Shown: positions 34,550 through 42,818 of the stretch, in pieces | Layout: every line of letters begins with the position of its first letter | How positions within the stretch are numbered: position 1 is the stretch's first letter | Assembly (NCBI GenBank): GCA_019639135.1 | Contig: JAHBSL010000003.1 | Location: 62,001-126,000 of the forward strand | Direction of reading: 5' to 3' | Length of the DNA: 64,000 nucleotides | Source of the DNA: Acidobacteriota bacterium | GTDB taxonomy: Bacteria > Acidobacteriota > Blastocatellia > Pyrinomonadales > Pyrinomonadaceae | Notes under the pieces: model-generated | Seen by the model: the letters and a program-made list of their open reading frames with translations, nothing else | Databases searched by the model: none | Told to the model about the DNA's origin: nothing | Made by a program: the position numbers and the translations under genes

Positions 34550-37389
34550 GCGGTCAGGCGGCGAATGGTTCCGGATCACACTGGGCTCGGCTCAATGCGG
34601 CCTTTGACGAGACGTATGCCCTGGCTCCCGACGCACGCGCCGCCGCAGCCCAACGTCTCTGCGGCGATGACGAAACTCTGCTCGGCGAATTGCTTGCGAT
34701 GCTTGAGGCCGCTGAAGCCTCGGAGCAGGCTAAGTTCCTCGGTTCGAGCATACTGCCGACACCAGGCCAAATTCTCGCCGGAAATGAGGACTCGGCTCCG
34801 GAGTTCATCGGCCCTTACCGAATCGAAAAAGAGATCGGCCGCGGCGGAATGGGCCTCGTTTACCTCGCAACGCACCCGGAGATCAATCGAAAGGTCGCCG
34901 TGAAGGTGGTCAAACGAGGAATGGACTCCGACGAGATAGTCCGCCGTTTCCGCCTTGAGCGTCACCTGCTCGCCACGCTTGACCATCCAAATATAGCGAG
35001 GCTGCTCGATGGCGGGACCACTGCCGACGGACGGCCTTATTTCGTTCTGGAGTATGTCGATGGCCTGCCGGTCACTCAATACTGCGACCAAAAACGGCTT
35101 GGGGTCGAAGATCGGCTCGCCATCTTCAGCCAGATATGTTCGGCGGTCTCCTATGCCCATCGCCACCTGGTCATCCATCGCGATATCAAACCGACGAACA
35201 TCATCGTTGACTCAACGGGTCGTCCGAAGTTGCTCGATTTTGGCATCTCAAAATTGCTCGACCCCGCCGGCCCCGGTTTCTCGATGATGGACACAGCCGT
35301 CGGAATGCGGCTCCTGACGCCCGAATATGCATCGCCCGAACAGCTTCAGGGCAAGACGGTCTCCACGGCTTCTGACATCTACAGCCTTGGCGTCCTGCTT
35401 TATGAATTGCTCAGCGGACGCCGGCCGATAAGGCTCGAAGGCAGGCCGCTCGATGAAATCTCGCGCGTGTTGTCCGAGAGCGATCCGCCCGCCCCTTCGA
35501 CCGCAATGAGCCGCCCGCAGACCCTCTCCGGCGGCCGCCAGACGGGCGAGGAGGTTTCGGCAGAAACGCTTGCCAAACACCGCGGCGAGCGGCCCGATCG
35601 GCTTAGGCGTCGGCTTCGCGGCGACCTAGACAATATAGTGCTGATGGCACTCAGGAAAGAGCCCGATCGGCGATACGGGGCGGTTGAGCAATTTGCCGAG
35701 GATATTTCGCGGCACCTGTCCGGCTTGCCCGTAATGGCACGGCCGGCTTCGATCGGCTATATCGCCGCCAAGTTCGCCCGGCGACATCGTCCGCAGGTCG
35801 CGGCGGCCGGTGCGGCACTGATCGCCATCTTCGCCGGGTTCGGCGCCGCTCTCTGGCAGGCAAAGGTCGCAACAGATGAAAAGAACCGCGCCGAGGAACG
35901 CTTTACAGAAGTTCGGCGGCTTTCCAACCTGTTGATCTCCGGCTGGGATGAAGGGCTCGGCGAAGCGTCCGTCAGCCACGAAGCGAGAGCGAGGCTGGCT
36001 GATATTTCCGCCGGCTTTCTCGACAATCTGACGACCGAGTCCGAAGACGCCACGCTTTTGAAGGACCTTGGCGAAGCACACATCAAGCTAGGCCACGAAT
36101 ATGCATACCAGTTGATCGATACGGCAAAGGCATCGGCCCATCTCGACCGAAGCGAAGCGATCGCAAGGCGGTTGGTCGCCGCACACCCGAATGAGCTGAG
36201 TTACAAGGACCTCCTGGTTCGAGCACTCCTCAAAAAAGATGAGTTTTTCGGGCACACCGACCTTAATGCGTCGCTGGCAAACCGCCTTGAAAGGCTCGAG
36301 CTTCGCCGGCAGATAATGGAATCCGACGCACCGACCGAAATGACGACGCGAGGTTATGCCCAGGCTCTTGCCGACGCGGCCAATGGCTACGCGGAGATCG
36401 GGCAAACGGCAAATGCCGATGTCAATTTTCGCCGTTCCGTTGAGGTCTTCAGGCAGAGGATCGAACTGCTTTCCGCACTTCCGGCCTCCGCGGAGCGCGA
36501 CACAAAGATCGCATCGAGTTACGCGTTCATCGCCGATCACTACGGCCGCCAATTGAACGATCTCAGCAGTGCCCTTGCCGCCGCCGAGAACTCGTTCAGG
36601 TCGGCCGAAAGTGCTTACCGCACTGATCCGGCGAATAGCGGAGTTGTCATCACTTACGCTATGGCGGGATTCATGCTGGGACAGGCGCGGCAAAGAGCCG
36701 AAGATCTCCCCGGCTCACAAGCGGCTTTTGAGCAGGTTGCGGCGGCTTCTCGAAAGATGATCTCCGATAACCCGATATCATTTCTTGCCCGCAAGGAATA
36801 CGACGCATACCTCGAACTTGCCGAACTCGCCCATATGAACGGCGAAACGGCAAAGGCACTCGAGTTCGTTCGGCTTTCCGACGAGGCCCGCGGGCAATGG
36901 CTTGCAGGCGATAGCCACCGCGATCGCGGACGAAGCGTTTACGGCAGTGCGATCCATCTGACCGTTTCCGGCAAATTGCTTACCGCGATGGGAAGGTTGG
37001 AAGAAGGCCGTTCGCGTTTGACCAGGGCCACCGAACTGCTCGAGCAAATTTCAAGGAGCGAGCCGAAGAACAATCTGCGGACCGCAAATCGCCTTGCCGG
37101 TATCTACCTGACGATGGCCGATATCGATGCCGGACTCGGGGTCTGCGGACCACGGCAGCGGCCATTCGGCGGCGTTACGGAACAGATCGCATACTGTAAA
37201 CCGCCCTCCGGCAGCGGCCCGCTGCGAACAGCCAGAAATGCCAGATCGGCCGAACTCTATGCCCGAGCCGAGCGTGTCTTTCGGGAACTGGAGGCTGCGG
37301 AAATGCTGACCGCAAAAGAACTTGCCGATCTTGCCGTCGCGCGTGAAAGGATCCATGGGACGGCCGGCCTTCTGGCCAGCCGCAAATAG
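34546..37389 (+). CDS. Membrane Ser/Thr protein kinase (PknB-like) with C-terminal helical/TPR-like region
   Basis: A 947-residue kinase, a common acidobacterial type. Residues 89-350 hold the kinase domain: IGRGGMGLVY (G-loop), VAVKVVKRG, IHRDIKPTNII and LLDFGIS. A transmembrane helix lies near residues 417-437 (VAAAGAALIAIFAGFGAALW). The outer part is helical and TPR-like, with ALAXXGY-type segments. Cytoplasmic kinase plus exposed sensor part is the usual arrangement. It is coupled by overlap to the ECF-like sigma factor, which suggests the kinase controls that factor or its targets. Confidence 0.92.
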   Translation: MSGQAANGSGSHWARLNAAFDETYALAPDARAAAAQRLCGDDETLLGELLAMLEAAEASEQAKFLGSSILPTPGQILAGNEDSAPEFIGPYRIEKEIGRGGMGLVYLATHPEINRKVAVKVVKRGMDSDEIVRRFRLERHLLATLDHPNIARLLDGGTTADGRPYFVLEYVDGLPVTQYCDQKRLGVEDRLAIFSQICSAVSYAHRHLVIHRDIKPTNIIVDSTGRPKLLDFGISKLLDPAGPGFSMMDTAVGMRLLTPEYASPEQLQGKTVSTASDIYSLGVLLYELLSGRRPIRLEGRPLDEISRVLSESDPPAPSTAMSRPQTLSGGRQTGEEVSAETLAKHRGERPDRLRRRLRGDLDNIVLMALRKEPDRRYGAVEQFAEDISRHLSGLPVMARPASIGYIAAKFARRHRPQVAAAGAALIAIFAGFGAALWQAKVATDEKNRAEERFTEVRRLSNLLISGWDEGLGEASVSHEARARLADISAGFLDNLTTESEDATLLKDLGEAHIKLGHEYAYQLIDTAKASAHLDRSEAIARRLVAAHPNELSYKDLLVRALLKKDEFFGHTDLNASLANRLERLELRRQIMESDAPTEMTTRGYAQALADAANGYAEIGQTANADVNFRRSVEVFRQRIELLSALPASAERDTKIASSYAFIADHYGRQLNDLSSALAAAENSFRSAESAYRTDPANSGVVITYAMAGFMLGQARQRAEDLPGSQAAFEQVAAASRKMISDNPISFLARKEYDAYLELAELAHMNGETAKALEFVRLSDEARGQWLAGDSHRDRGRSVYGSAIHLTVSGKLLTAMGRLEEGRSRLTRATELLEQISRSEPKNNLRTANRLAGIYLTMADIDAGLGVCGPRQRPFGGVTEQIAYCKPPSGSGPLRTARNARSAELYARAERVFRELEAAEMLTAKELADLAVARERIHGTAGLLASRK

Positions 37390-37400
37390 AGGGCTCGACA

Positions 37401-37733
37401 ATGTCCGATCAGATGACCACCTATACCGAGTTTTGGGATTTTTACGTAAGCGAGCATTCAAAACCGCTAACGCGCGTTCTGCATTTTGTCGGGACGACGC
37501 TCGGGCTGTTGCTGCTCGCGTATTTCATCTGGCGCGGTACGTGGTACTACTTTCCGCTCTCGCTCGCGGTCGGTTATGCCTTCGCCTGGTTTGCCCATTT
37601 CGTCGTTGAAAAGAACCGGCCCGCCACCTTCAAATATCCGCTTTGGTCATTCATCTCAGATTACAAAATGATGTGGTTCATGCTGACCGGACGAATGGCC
37701 CGCGAGGTCGAACGGGTCCGGGCCGGCCGCTAG
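37401..37733 (+). CDS. DUF962/Mpo1-like membrane protein
   Basis: A 110-residue protein with the DUF962 features: FWDFYVSEHSKPLTRVLHFVGT at the start, two hydrophobic helices (LLLLAYFIWRGTWYYFP and AVGYAFAWFAHFVVE), and the conserved NRPATFKYPLWSFISDYKMM. The yeast relative Mpo1 is an Fe-dependent dioxygenase of fatty acid alpha-oxidation, with histidines in similar places, but bacterial members are uncharacterised. It follows the kinase by 12 bases, so cotranscription is possible. Confidence 0.8.
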   Translation: MSDQMTTYTEFWDFYVSEHSKPLTRVLHFVGTTLGLLLLAYFIWRGTWYYFPLSLAVGYAFAWFAHFVVEKNRPATFKYPLWSFISDYKMMWFMLTGRMAREVERVRAGR

Positions 37734-37805
37734 CTCAAATTTGCGTTAATAATATCCACCAAGAGCCTATCTTTCGCGTATTCGGTTAGGCTAGAATCTC
37801 GAATT

Positions 37806-38420
37806 ATGTTTGCTGGACGTGAAATTCTCGATGTTGACCCGAAGGCCCTGAGCTCGACCATCGAGTTCCTGACGGCGATGATCACACCCGCCCTTCTCAT
37901 CTCTGCAACGGGTTCGCTTGTGCTTTCGACCTCAACGCGGCTCGGCCGTGTTGTCGATCGCGTTCGGGCACTCGAGGTCCGCGTCGGCGAACTTATCTAC
38001 GCCCAGGACAAGGACGCCATTCCGCTCTATGAAAAGCGTGTCGAGGTCGTCATCGATCTTATCGATCTCGTAACAAGCCGGTCGCGGCTTCTCCAGCGGG
38101 CGATGACGACCTTTTACTACGGCCTCATGTTCTTCATCCTGACGAGCGTCGCGATTGCGATCGTCGGCATCTTCCCGGCGGTCTATCGCTGGCTGCCGAT
38201 CCCGATCGGCATTGTCGGCATCATCTTCCTTTTCTACGGCAGCATCCTGATGCTTAAAGAGACGCGAATGGCGACCGCGACCATCAACGAAGAGATGGAC
38301 TTCGTTTGGGAACTCGCCCGCAAGGTCGCCCCGAAAGACGTCGCCGCCCGCTACGACCACAAGGGCCGGATCAAGGGCTACAATGGACCCAAAGTATCTA
38401 AAACTCTTGGCGGAGAATAG
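37806..38420 (+). CDS. DUF2721-like membrane protein
   Basis: A 204-residue protein. The conserved N-terminal LTAMITPALLISATGSLVLSTSTRLGRVVDRVRALE motif (about residues 24-60) matches DUF2721, and two further membrane segments lie at residues 100-150. No function is established for the family. Its C-terminal 38 bases overlap the start of the radical SAM gene in another frame, suggesting coupled expression. A TAGAAT -10-like sequence lies about 14 bases upstream of the start. Confidence 0.8.
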   Translation: MFAGREILDVDPKALSSTIEFLTAMITPALLISATGSLVLSTSTRLGRVVDRVRALEVRVGELIYAQDKDAIPLYEKRVEVVIDLIDLVTSRSRLLQRAMTTFYYGLMFFILTSVAIAIVGIFPAVYRWLPIPIGIVGIIFLFYGSILMLKETRMATATINEEMDFVWELARKVAPKDVAARYDHKGRIKGYNGPKVSKTLGGE

Positions 38421-39390
38421 GCTCACCGAGCAGGTCGAGGCCCTGGAGGCTCTTCTCGCCGCCTGCACCGTTTGCCCAAAAGATTGCGGCAACGACCGCC
38501 TGAAAGACGAGATCGCCGCCTGCTATTCCGGCCGGCTGCCGATCGTCTCAAGCTACACGGCCCACTTTGGCGAGGAGCCGTGCCTTTCCGGTACCCGCGG
38601 TGCCGGCAACATCTTTTTCGGCAACTGCAATCTCCGCTGCGTTTACTGCCAGAATTTCCAGATCTCTCAAACCTGGAAAGAACAGAAAAAGAACGAGGTG
38701 ACCCACGAACGCCTCGCCGAAATGATGCTTGAGATCCAGGCCCGCGGCTGCCACAACATCGGCTTCGTCTCGCCGACGCACTTCGCGCCGCAGATGGCGA
38801 GAGCGATCCTGATCGCCGCCGAACGAGGCCTTCGGCTCCCGATCGTTTACAACACGAATGCGTATGACTCGGTCGAGGTGTTAAGGCTGCTCGACGGCAT
38901 CGTTGACGTCTATCTGCCGGACCTCAAATACGCAGATGCGGACGTCGGATTCCAATATTCTAAGATCCGCGATTACCCCAAATACGCACGTGCCGCAATC
39001 AAAGAAATGCACCGGCAAATGGGCAGCGAGTTGGTGTTCGGCGACGACGGCCTGCTAAAACGCGGCCTGCTCATCCGCCTGCTCGTGCTGCCGAACGACA
39101 TCGCCGGCCTCGAAGAAAATCTCCTTTGGATCCGCGACGAACTCGGGCCCCGCACCGCCATCTCGCTTATGGCCCAATACTACTCCACCAACAAAGCCGC
39201 CACCGACCCTCGCTACATCCTTCTCTCCCGCCGCATCTCCGAAGGCGAATGGTTCGAGGCCGTCTCGCTCCTCGAAACCCTCGGCATCGAAGAAGGCTTT
39301 ATGCAGGAATACGAATCCGCGTCCTTTTACTACCGCCCGGATTTTGAAGATAAGAACGAACCGTTTAAGGATATTCGAGATTTTCAGTAA
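38383..39390 (+). CDS. Radical SAM protein, PflA/PflX-like
   Basis: A 335-residue enzyme with the cluster motif CNLRCVYC (CxxxCxxC), preceded by an N-terminal CTVCPKDCGNDR Cys-rich segment and HFGEEPCLSGTRGAGNIFFGNC. It resembles the uncharacterised pyruvate formate-lyase-activating-enzyme-like group (COG1313/PflX type). No pyruvate formate lyase is next to it. The ATG at 38383 lies inside the DUF2721 gene. A redox or activation role is inferred; the substrate is unknown. Confidence 0.85.
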   Translation: MDPKYLKLLAENRLTEQVEALEALLAACTVCPKDCGNDRLKDEIAACYSGRLPIVSSYTAHFGEEPCLSGTRGAGNIFFGNCNLRCVYCQNFQISQTWKEQKKNEVTHERLAEMMLEIQARGCHNIGFVSPTHFAPQMARAILIAAERGLRLPIVYNTNAYDSVEVLRLLDGIVDVYLPDLKYADADVGFQYSKIRDYPKYARAAIKEMHRQMGSELVFGDDGLLKRGLLIRLLVLPNDIAGLEENLLWIRDELGPRTAISLMAQYYSTNKAATDPRYILLSRRISEGEWFEAVSLLETLGIEEGFMQEYESASFYYRPDFEDKNEPFKDIRDFQ

Positions 39391-39410
39391 GCTAAGTCGA
39401 AGGTCATGTT

Positions 39411-40264
39411 ATGGAAAAGAACAGGAAAGGCGAGATAAAACTCTTTGAGGAAAAGACAGTACGTGCCCTTTGGGATGAAGAGCAGGAAAAGTGGTACGTA
39501 GCGATCGTCGATGTCGTTGCGGCATTAAGCGAAAGTCTTAATCCGCAGGTTTATTGGCGCGTTCTAAAGAAGCGACTAAAAGCTGAGGGAAATGAAACCG
39601 TTACAAATTGTAACGCTTTGAAAATGCTCGCTCCTGACGGCAAAATGCGTTTGACTAACGTCGCTGACACCGAACAGATATTCCGTCTGATCCAGTCGAT
39701 CCCGTCGCCGAAGGCTGAGCCATTCAAGCTCTGGCTTGCCCAGCTCGGCAAAGAGCGTCTCGATGAAATGCAGGACCCCGAGCTTACGATCGATCGGGCA
39801 TTGCAGCAATACTTGAGTCTTGGTTACTCTGAAAACTGGATCAATCAGCGGCTGAAAAGCATCGAGATCCGCAAAGAACTTACGGACGAGTGGAAGCGTC
39901 GGGGGGTTGAAAGAGGGTATCCAGTTTGCAACCCTACCGGATATCATCACCAGGGCTTGGTCGGACAGAACCACGAAAGAATACAAAAAACTCAAAGGCC
40001 TAAAAGAGGAAAACCTCCGCGACAACATGACCAATACCGAGTTGATCCTCAATATGCTCGCTGAGGCCTCGACCAAAGACATCTCGCAGGCCACCGAACC
40101 GAAAACGTTCGATGAAAATAAGACGGTCGCTCAACAAGGCGGCAACGTCGCGAGGGTCGCCCGCCGCGAACTCGAAGAACGGACCGGGGAAAAAGGTGGT
40201 CACTCCGCTCAACGCCAAGAGCCTGCAAAAGCAACTGACCGCTAGACAAAAGAAATCTAGATAA
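39411..40264 (+). pseudogene. BRO-N/phage antirepressor-like gene with two frameshifts
   Basis: The N-terminal 165 residues (from the ATG at 39411) match BRO-N proteins: LWDEEQEKWYVAIVDVVAAL, VYWRVLKKRLKAEG and SIPSPKAEPFKLWLAQLGKER. The frame is then lost at a run of six G (39901-39906). The usual continuation (EGIQFATLPDIITRAWSDRTTKEYKKL) is in a second frame. A further shift near the AAAAA of GGGGAAAAAGG (about 40190) moves the expected end (EKVVTPLNAKSLQKQLTAR) into a third frame ending at 40264. Both sites are homopolymers, so sequence error or real decay are both possible. Confidence 0.8.
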
Positions 40265-40270
40265 ACTGAT

Positions 40271-40297
40271 TTAATAACAAAGATTGTTATTAATAAC
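40271..40297 (+). promoter_or_regulatory. Candidate ParD operator
   Basis: A perfect 12-bp palindrome GTTATTAATAAC (40286-40297) with an additional half-site TTAATAAC at 40271-40278, 19 bp apart. It lies upstream of the ParD-like start at 40330, where ParD-type antitoxins usually autoregulate. A good ribosome binding site (GTGAGG) follows at about 40317-40322. Confidence 0.6.
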
Positions 40298-40329
40298 AAA
40301 CTATGCTATTTTCTACGTGAGGCTATGCT

Positions 40330-40596
40330 ATGAATGTATCTTTGACCCCGGAACTTGAGGCGATAATTGAGCAAAAGGTCCGCTCGGGAATGTATGGCTC
40401 GGCAAGCGAGGTCGTGCGGGAAGGCTTGCGGCTCTTGCAGAAGCGTGATCAGACACACGAGGCGAAGCTATGTGCGCTCCGTGCTGACATCCAGAAGGGT
40501 ATCGACAGTCTTGAAGCAGGGCGATATCGAGACGTTTCTGATGCGATGGCCGATATTAAAGAGCGTTTGATGGCGAAAAAACCCGAGAATGGTTAG
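40330..40596 (+). CDS. parD: ParD-family antitoxin
   Basis: An 88-residue protein with the ribbon-helix-helix start of the ParD/CC2985 family (NVSLTPELEAIIEQKVRSGMYGSASEVVREGLRLLQ) followed by an acidic, helical C-terminal part that wraps the toxin. The GTGAGG ribosome site is well placed. The stop overlaps the start of the ParE gene by 8 bases, the standard arrangement. A palindrome upstream suggests autoregulation. Confidence 0.88.
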   Translation: MNVSLTPELEAIIEQKVRSGMYGSASEVVREGLRLLQKRDQTHEAKLCALRADIQKGIDSLEAGRYRDVSDAMADIKERLMAKKPENG

Positions 40597-40879
40597 GCCG
40601 ATAATCACACCCGAAGCCGAGGAAGATATCGACGAAATTCTCGGCTATATCGCCGCAGACAATTTCGAAGCGGCAATCACGTTGTATGGACGATTGACCG
40701 GTACTTTTGAGATGCTGGCCGAGAATCCCTTTGCCGGACGCGAACGAAGCGATCTTAAAGAAGGACTAAGATATTTTCCCTCGGGAAGTTACCTGGTTTT
40801 CTACCGTACTTGGGCCGGCCGGGTCGCGATAGTTCGTGTGCTTCACGCCGCCCGCGACATTGATGAGATTTTTAGCTGA
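40589..40879 (+). CDS. parE: ParE-family toxin
   Basis: A 96-residue RelE/ParE-fold protein: ITPEAEEDIDEILGYIA near the start, AENPFAGRERSDL in the middle and SYLVFYRTWAGRVAIVRVLHAARDI at the end. ParE toxins block DNA gyrase. Here it is coupled to the upstream ParD gene by overlap. It adjoins a decayed BRO gene, so the whole block 39411-40879 may have arrived as one accessory unit. Confidence 0.88.
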   Translation: MVRPIITPEAEEDIDEILGYIAADNFEAAITLYGRLTGTFEMLAENPFAGRERSDLKEGLRYFPSGSYLVFYRTWAGRVAIVRVLHAARDIDEIFS

Positions 40880-40896
40880 CCCCGAGGATGAAAAAA

Positions 40897-41343
40897 ATGA
40901 AAGTTGGCGAAGCAGCACCGAATTTTACGTTAAAAGACGGCGATGGTAATGATTGGACGCTTGGCGATCATCGCGGGCGGGTTGTTGTGTTGATATTTTA
41001 TCCGGCGGATAATTCGCCGGTCTGCACGGCGCAGCTTTGCTCGGTACGCGATCATTGGTCGGAGTATCAGGCGACGGGTGCCGAGGTCGTCGGCATCTCG
41101 ACCGATTCGGTCGCCTCGCACAAGGGCTTTGCCGAAAAGAACGAATTGCCGCTCCGGCTGCTCTCAGATGCCGACCGCAAGGTCTCGGCATTTTACGGAA
41201 TGAAAAGCTGGCTGCCCGGCCGCTCGGCACGCGGCGTCGTCGTCATCGACCGCGAAGGCCGCATCGCCCACCACAAGGTCGAGAACCTCGGCCTCTTCCG
41301 CCCCGCCGATGCCGACATCCTCACCGCCATCCGCAATGCCTGA
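40897..41343 (+). CDS. Peroxiredoxin (Bcp/AhpC-TSA family)
   Basis: About 148 residues. The peroxidatic Cys is in SPVCTAQLCSVRD, close to the family consensus; a resolving Cys lies four residues later in the same motif, as in PrxQ/Bcp-like proteins. Other features: FTLKDGDGNDWTLGDHRGRVVVLIFYP and SDADRKVSAFYGMK. The ATG at 40897 is preferred over 40888 because the GAGG upstream is better spaced. It reduces hydrogen peroxide or organic peroxides. Confidence 0.9.
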   Translation: MKVGEAAPNFTLKDGDGNDWTLGDHRGRVVVLIFYPADNSPVCTAQLCSVRDHWSEYQATGAEVVGISTDSVASHKGFAEKNELPLRLLSDADRKVSAFYGMKSWLPGRSARGVVVIDREGRIAHHKVENLGLFRPADADILTAIRNA

Positions 41344-41582
41344 GAAATTCTCGCCGGCGTTGTAGTTGTAGGTCCCGGTCTTGAAGGTTGGTTCTTCCAA
41401 GAATGTTTCGATAGACCTTCCGGTTCCTGCGAGCATTCCCCGAAATGTCCGTCCTCGGAACAAACTCGCTCCGGATGGTCGTGACCAGTACGCCCGCACT
41501 GTAGGCATCCTCAAGAATGATAACAGGTGAAAGTGGGGGTTTTCGGCCGGGGTAGGAAAAAAAGTGGTTGGCGCAAGGCAAT

Positions 41583-42746
41583 CTATGCCTCGGCACCGGC
41601 GAGTTTTCTGAGGCGTTCGACGGTATCGGCCGTTGCCGCGATCACCTTTTCCACTTCATCGTCTGTATTGAACCGGCCGAGCGAAAAACGGATCGATCCC
41701 ATTGCCCGCGAGTAGGGAATCTCCATCGCCTTGAGCACGGCGGAGGCCTCCTGCGTCTCCGCGTTGCAGGCCGAACCGGTCGAAACGCAGATGCCGGCTT
41801 CATCAAGCAGGGCGAGGATCGCTTCGCCATTCGTTTCTGCAAAGGAGATGTTTGCGGTGTTCGGAAGCCGATCGCCCGCGGCACCGTTGCGAAATGTGTT
41901 CGCGACACGGCGAAGCAATTCACCTTCCAACCGGTCCCGAAGCTCAGCTATCTTGCTCATCATAGAGACGTCAGACGCAAGCCTTGCAGCGACGCCCATC
42001 CCGACGATCTGATGAACGGCTTCCGTCCCGGCCCGCCGGCCGCCTTCCTGCCCGCCGCCGACTGCGATACCCGGAAGCTCGACGCCCCTGCGGATATAAA
42101 GGGCACCAACGCCCTTTGGCCCATGGAACTTATGGGCCGAGATCGAGAACAGATCGATCGCCGCCTGTTCTAAGTCGATCGAGATCTTCCCCGCGGCGTT
42201 GACGCCATCCGAGTGGATCAACGCGTCCGATCGCTCCCGGACAGCGGCGGCGATCTCCGCGATCGGAAAAATAACGCCGGTCTCGTTGTTTGCCGTCATC
42301 ACCGAAACGACCGCCGTATCCGGACGCAGGCTTTCAAGCAATTCGGCGATGTCGAGCCGCCCTTCGTCATCAACGCCGATCCGCGTCACCTCGCAGCCTT
42401 CAAGCTCGAGCCGGTCACAGAGTTTCCGCACGGCTTCGTGCTCGACCGCCGTCGTTACGATATGCCGCCGTTCCGGCATCGCCCTCAAGGCTCCGAGGAT
42501 CGCCCAGTTGTCGCTTTCGGTTCCACCCGAGGTGAAAACGACCTCGTCGGCCGCCGCGGCCCCGATAAGCCCGGCCACACTCTCCCGCGCATCGCCGATC
42601 GCCTGCCGGACCGACCGCCCGATCTGGTGCGATGACGATGGATTGCCGAAAAGTCCGCTTAGAAAAGGTGCCATCGCCTCGGCAACTTCCGGGAACGGCC
42701 GCGTCGTCGCATTGTTGTCGAAATAGATGGTTTTTTGCATTGTCAT
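41583..42746 (-). CDS. Cysteine desulfurase (NifS/IscS type)
   Basis: A 387-residue PLP enzyme that takes sulfur from cysteine to make persulfide for Fe-S clusters or thio-cofactors. Motifs: YFDNNATTRP at the start, VFTSGGTESDN, the PLP Lys in SISAHKFHGPKG and the catalytic Cys in STGSACNAETQEASAVL. Full length. An M at 42740 is an alternative start. It diverges from the cyclase gene; the roughly 240 bases downstream of its stop (41344-41582) contain no recognisable gene. Confidence 0.92.
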   Translation of the reverse strand: MTMQKTIYFDNNATTRPFPEVAEAMAPFLSGLFGNPSSSHQIGRSVRQAIGDARESVAGLIGAAAADEVVFTSGGTESDNWAILGALRAMPERRHIVTTAVEHEAVRKLCDRLELEGCEVTRIGVDDEGRLDIAELLESLRPDTAVVSVMTANNETGVIFPIAEIAAAVRERSDALIHSDGVNAAGKISIDLEQAAIDLFSISAHKFHGPKGVGALYIRRGVELPGIAVGGGQEGGRRAGTEAVHQIVGMGVAARLASDVSMMSKIAELRDRLEGELLRRVANTFRNGAAGDRLPNTANISFAETNGEAILALLDEAGICVSTGSACNAETQEASAVLKAMEIPYSRAMGSIRFSLGRFNTDDEVEKVIAATADTVERLRKLAGAEA

Positions 42747-42818
42747 AATGCCGCGAGCGGTTCATGCCGCTTGTCCGCTTTTAACATTTGCCGGTTAATC
42801 TTTACAATTAAAACAGAC

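Noticed and set aside
41344..41582. Possible gene remnant between the peroxiredoxin and cysteine desulfurase genes
   Set aside because: Minus-strand frames there have no recognisable motif or start. I see nothing supportable.
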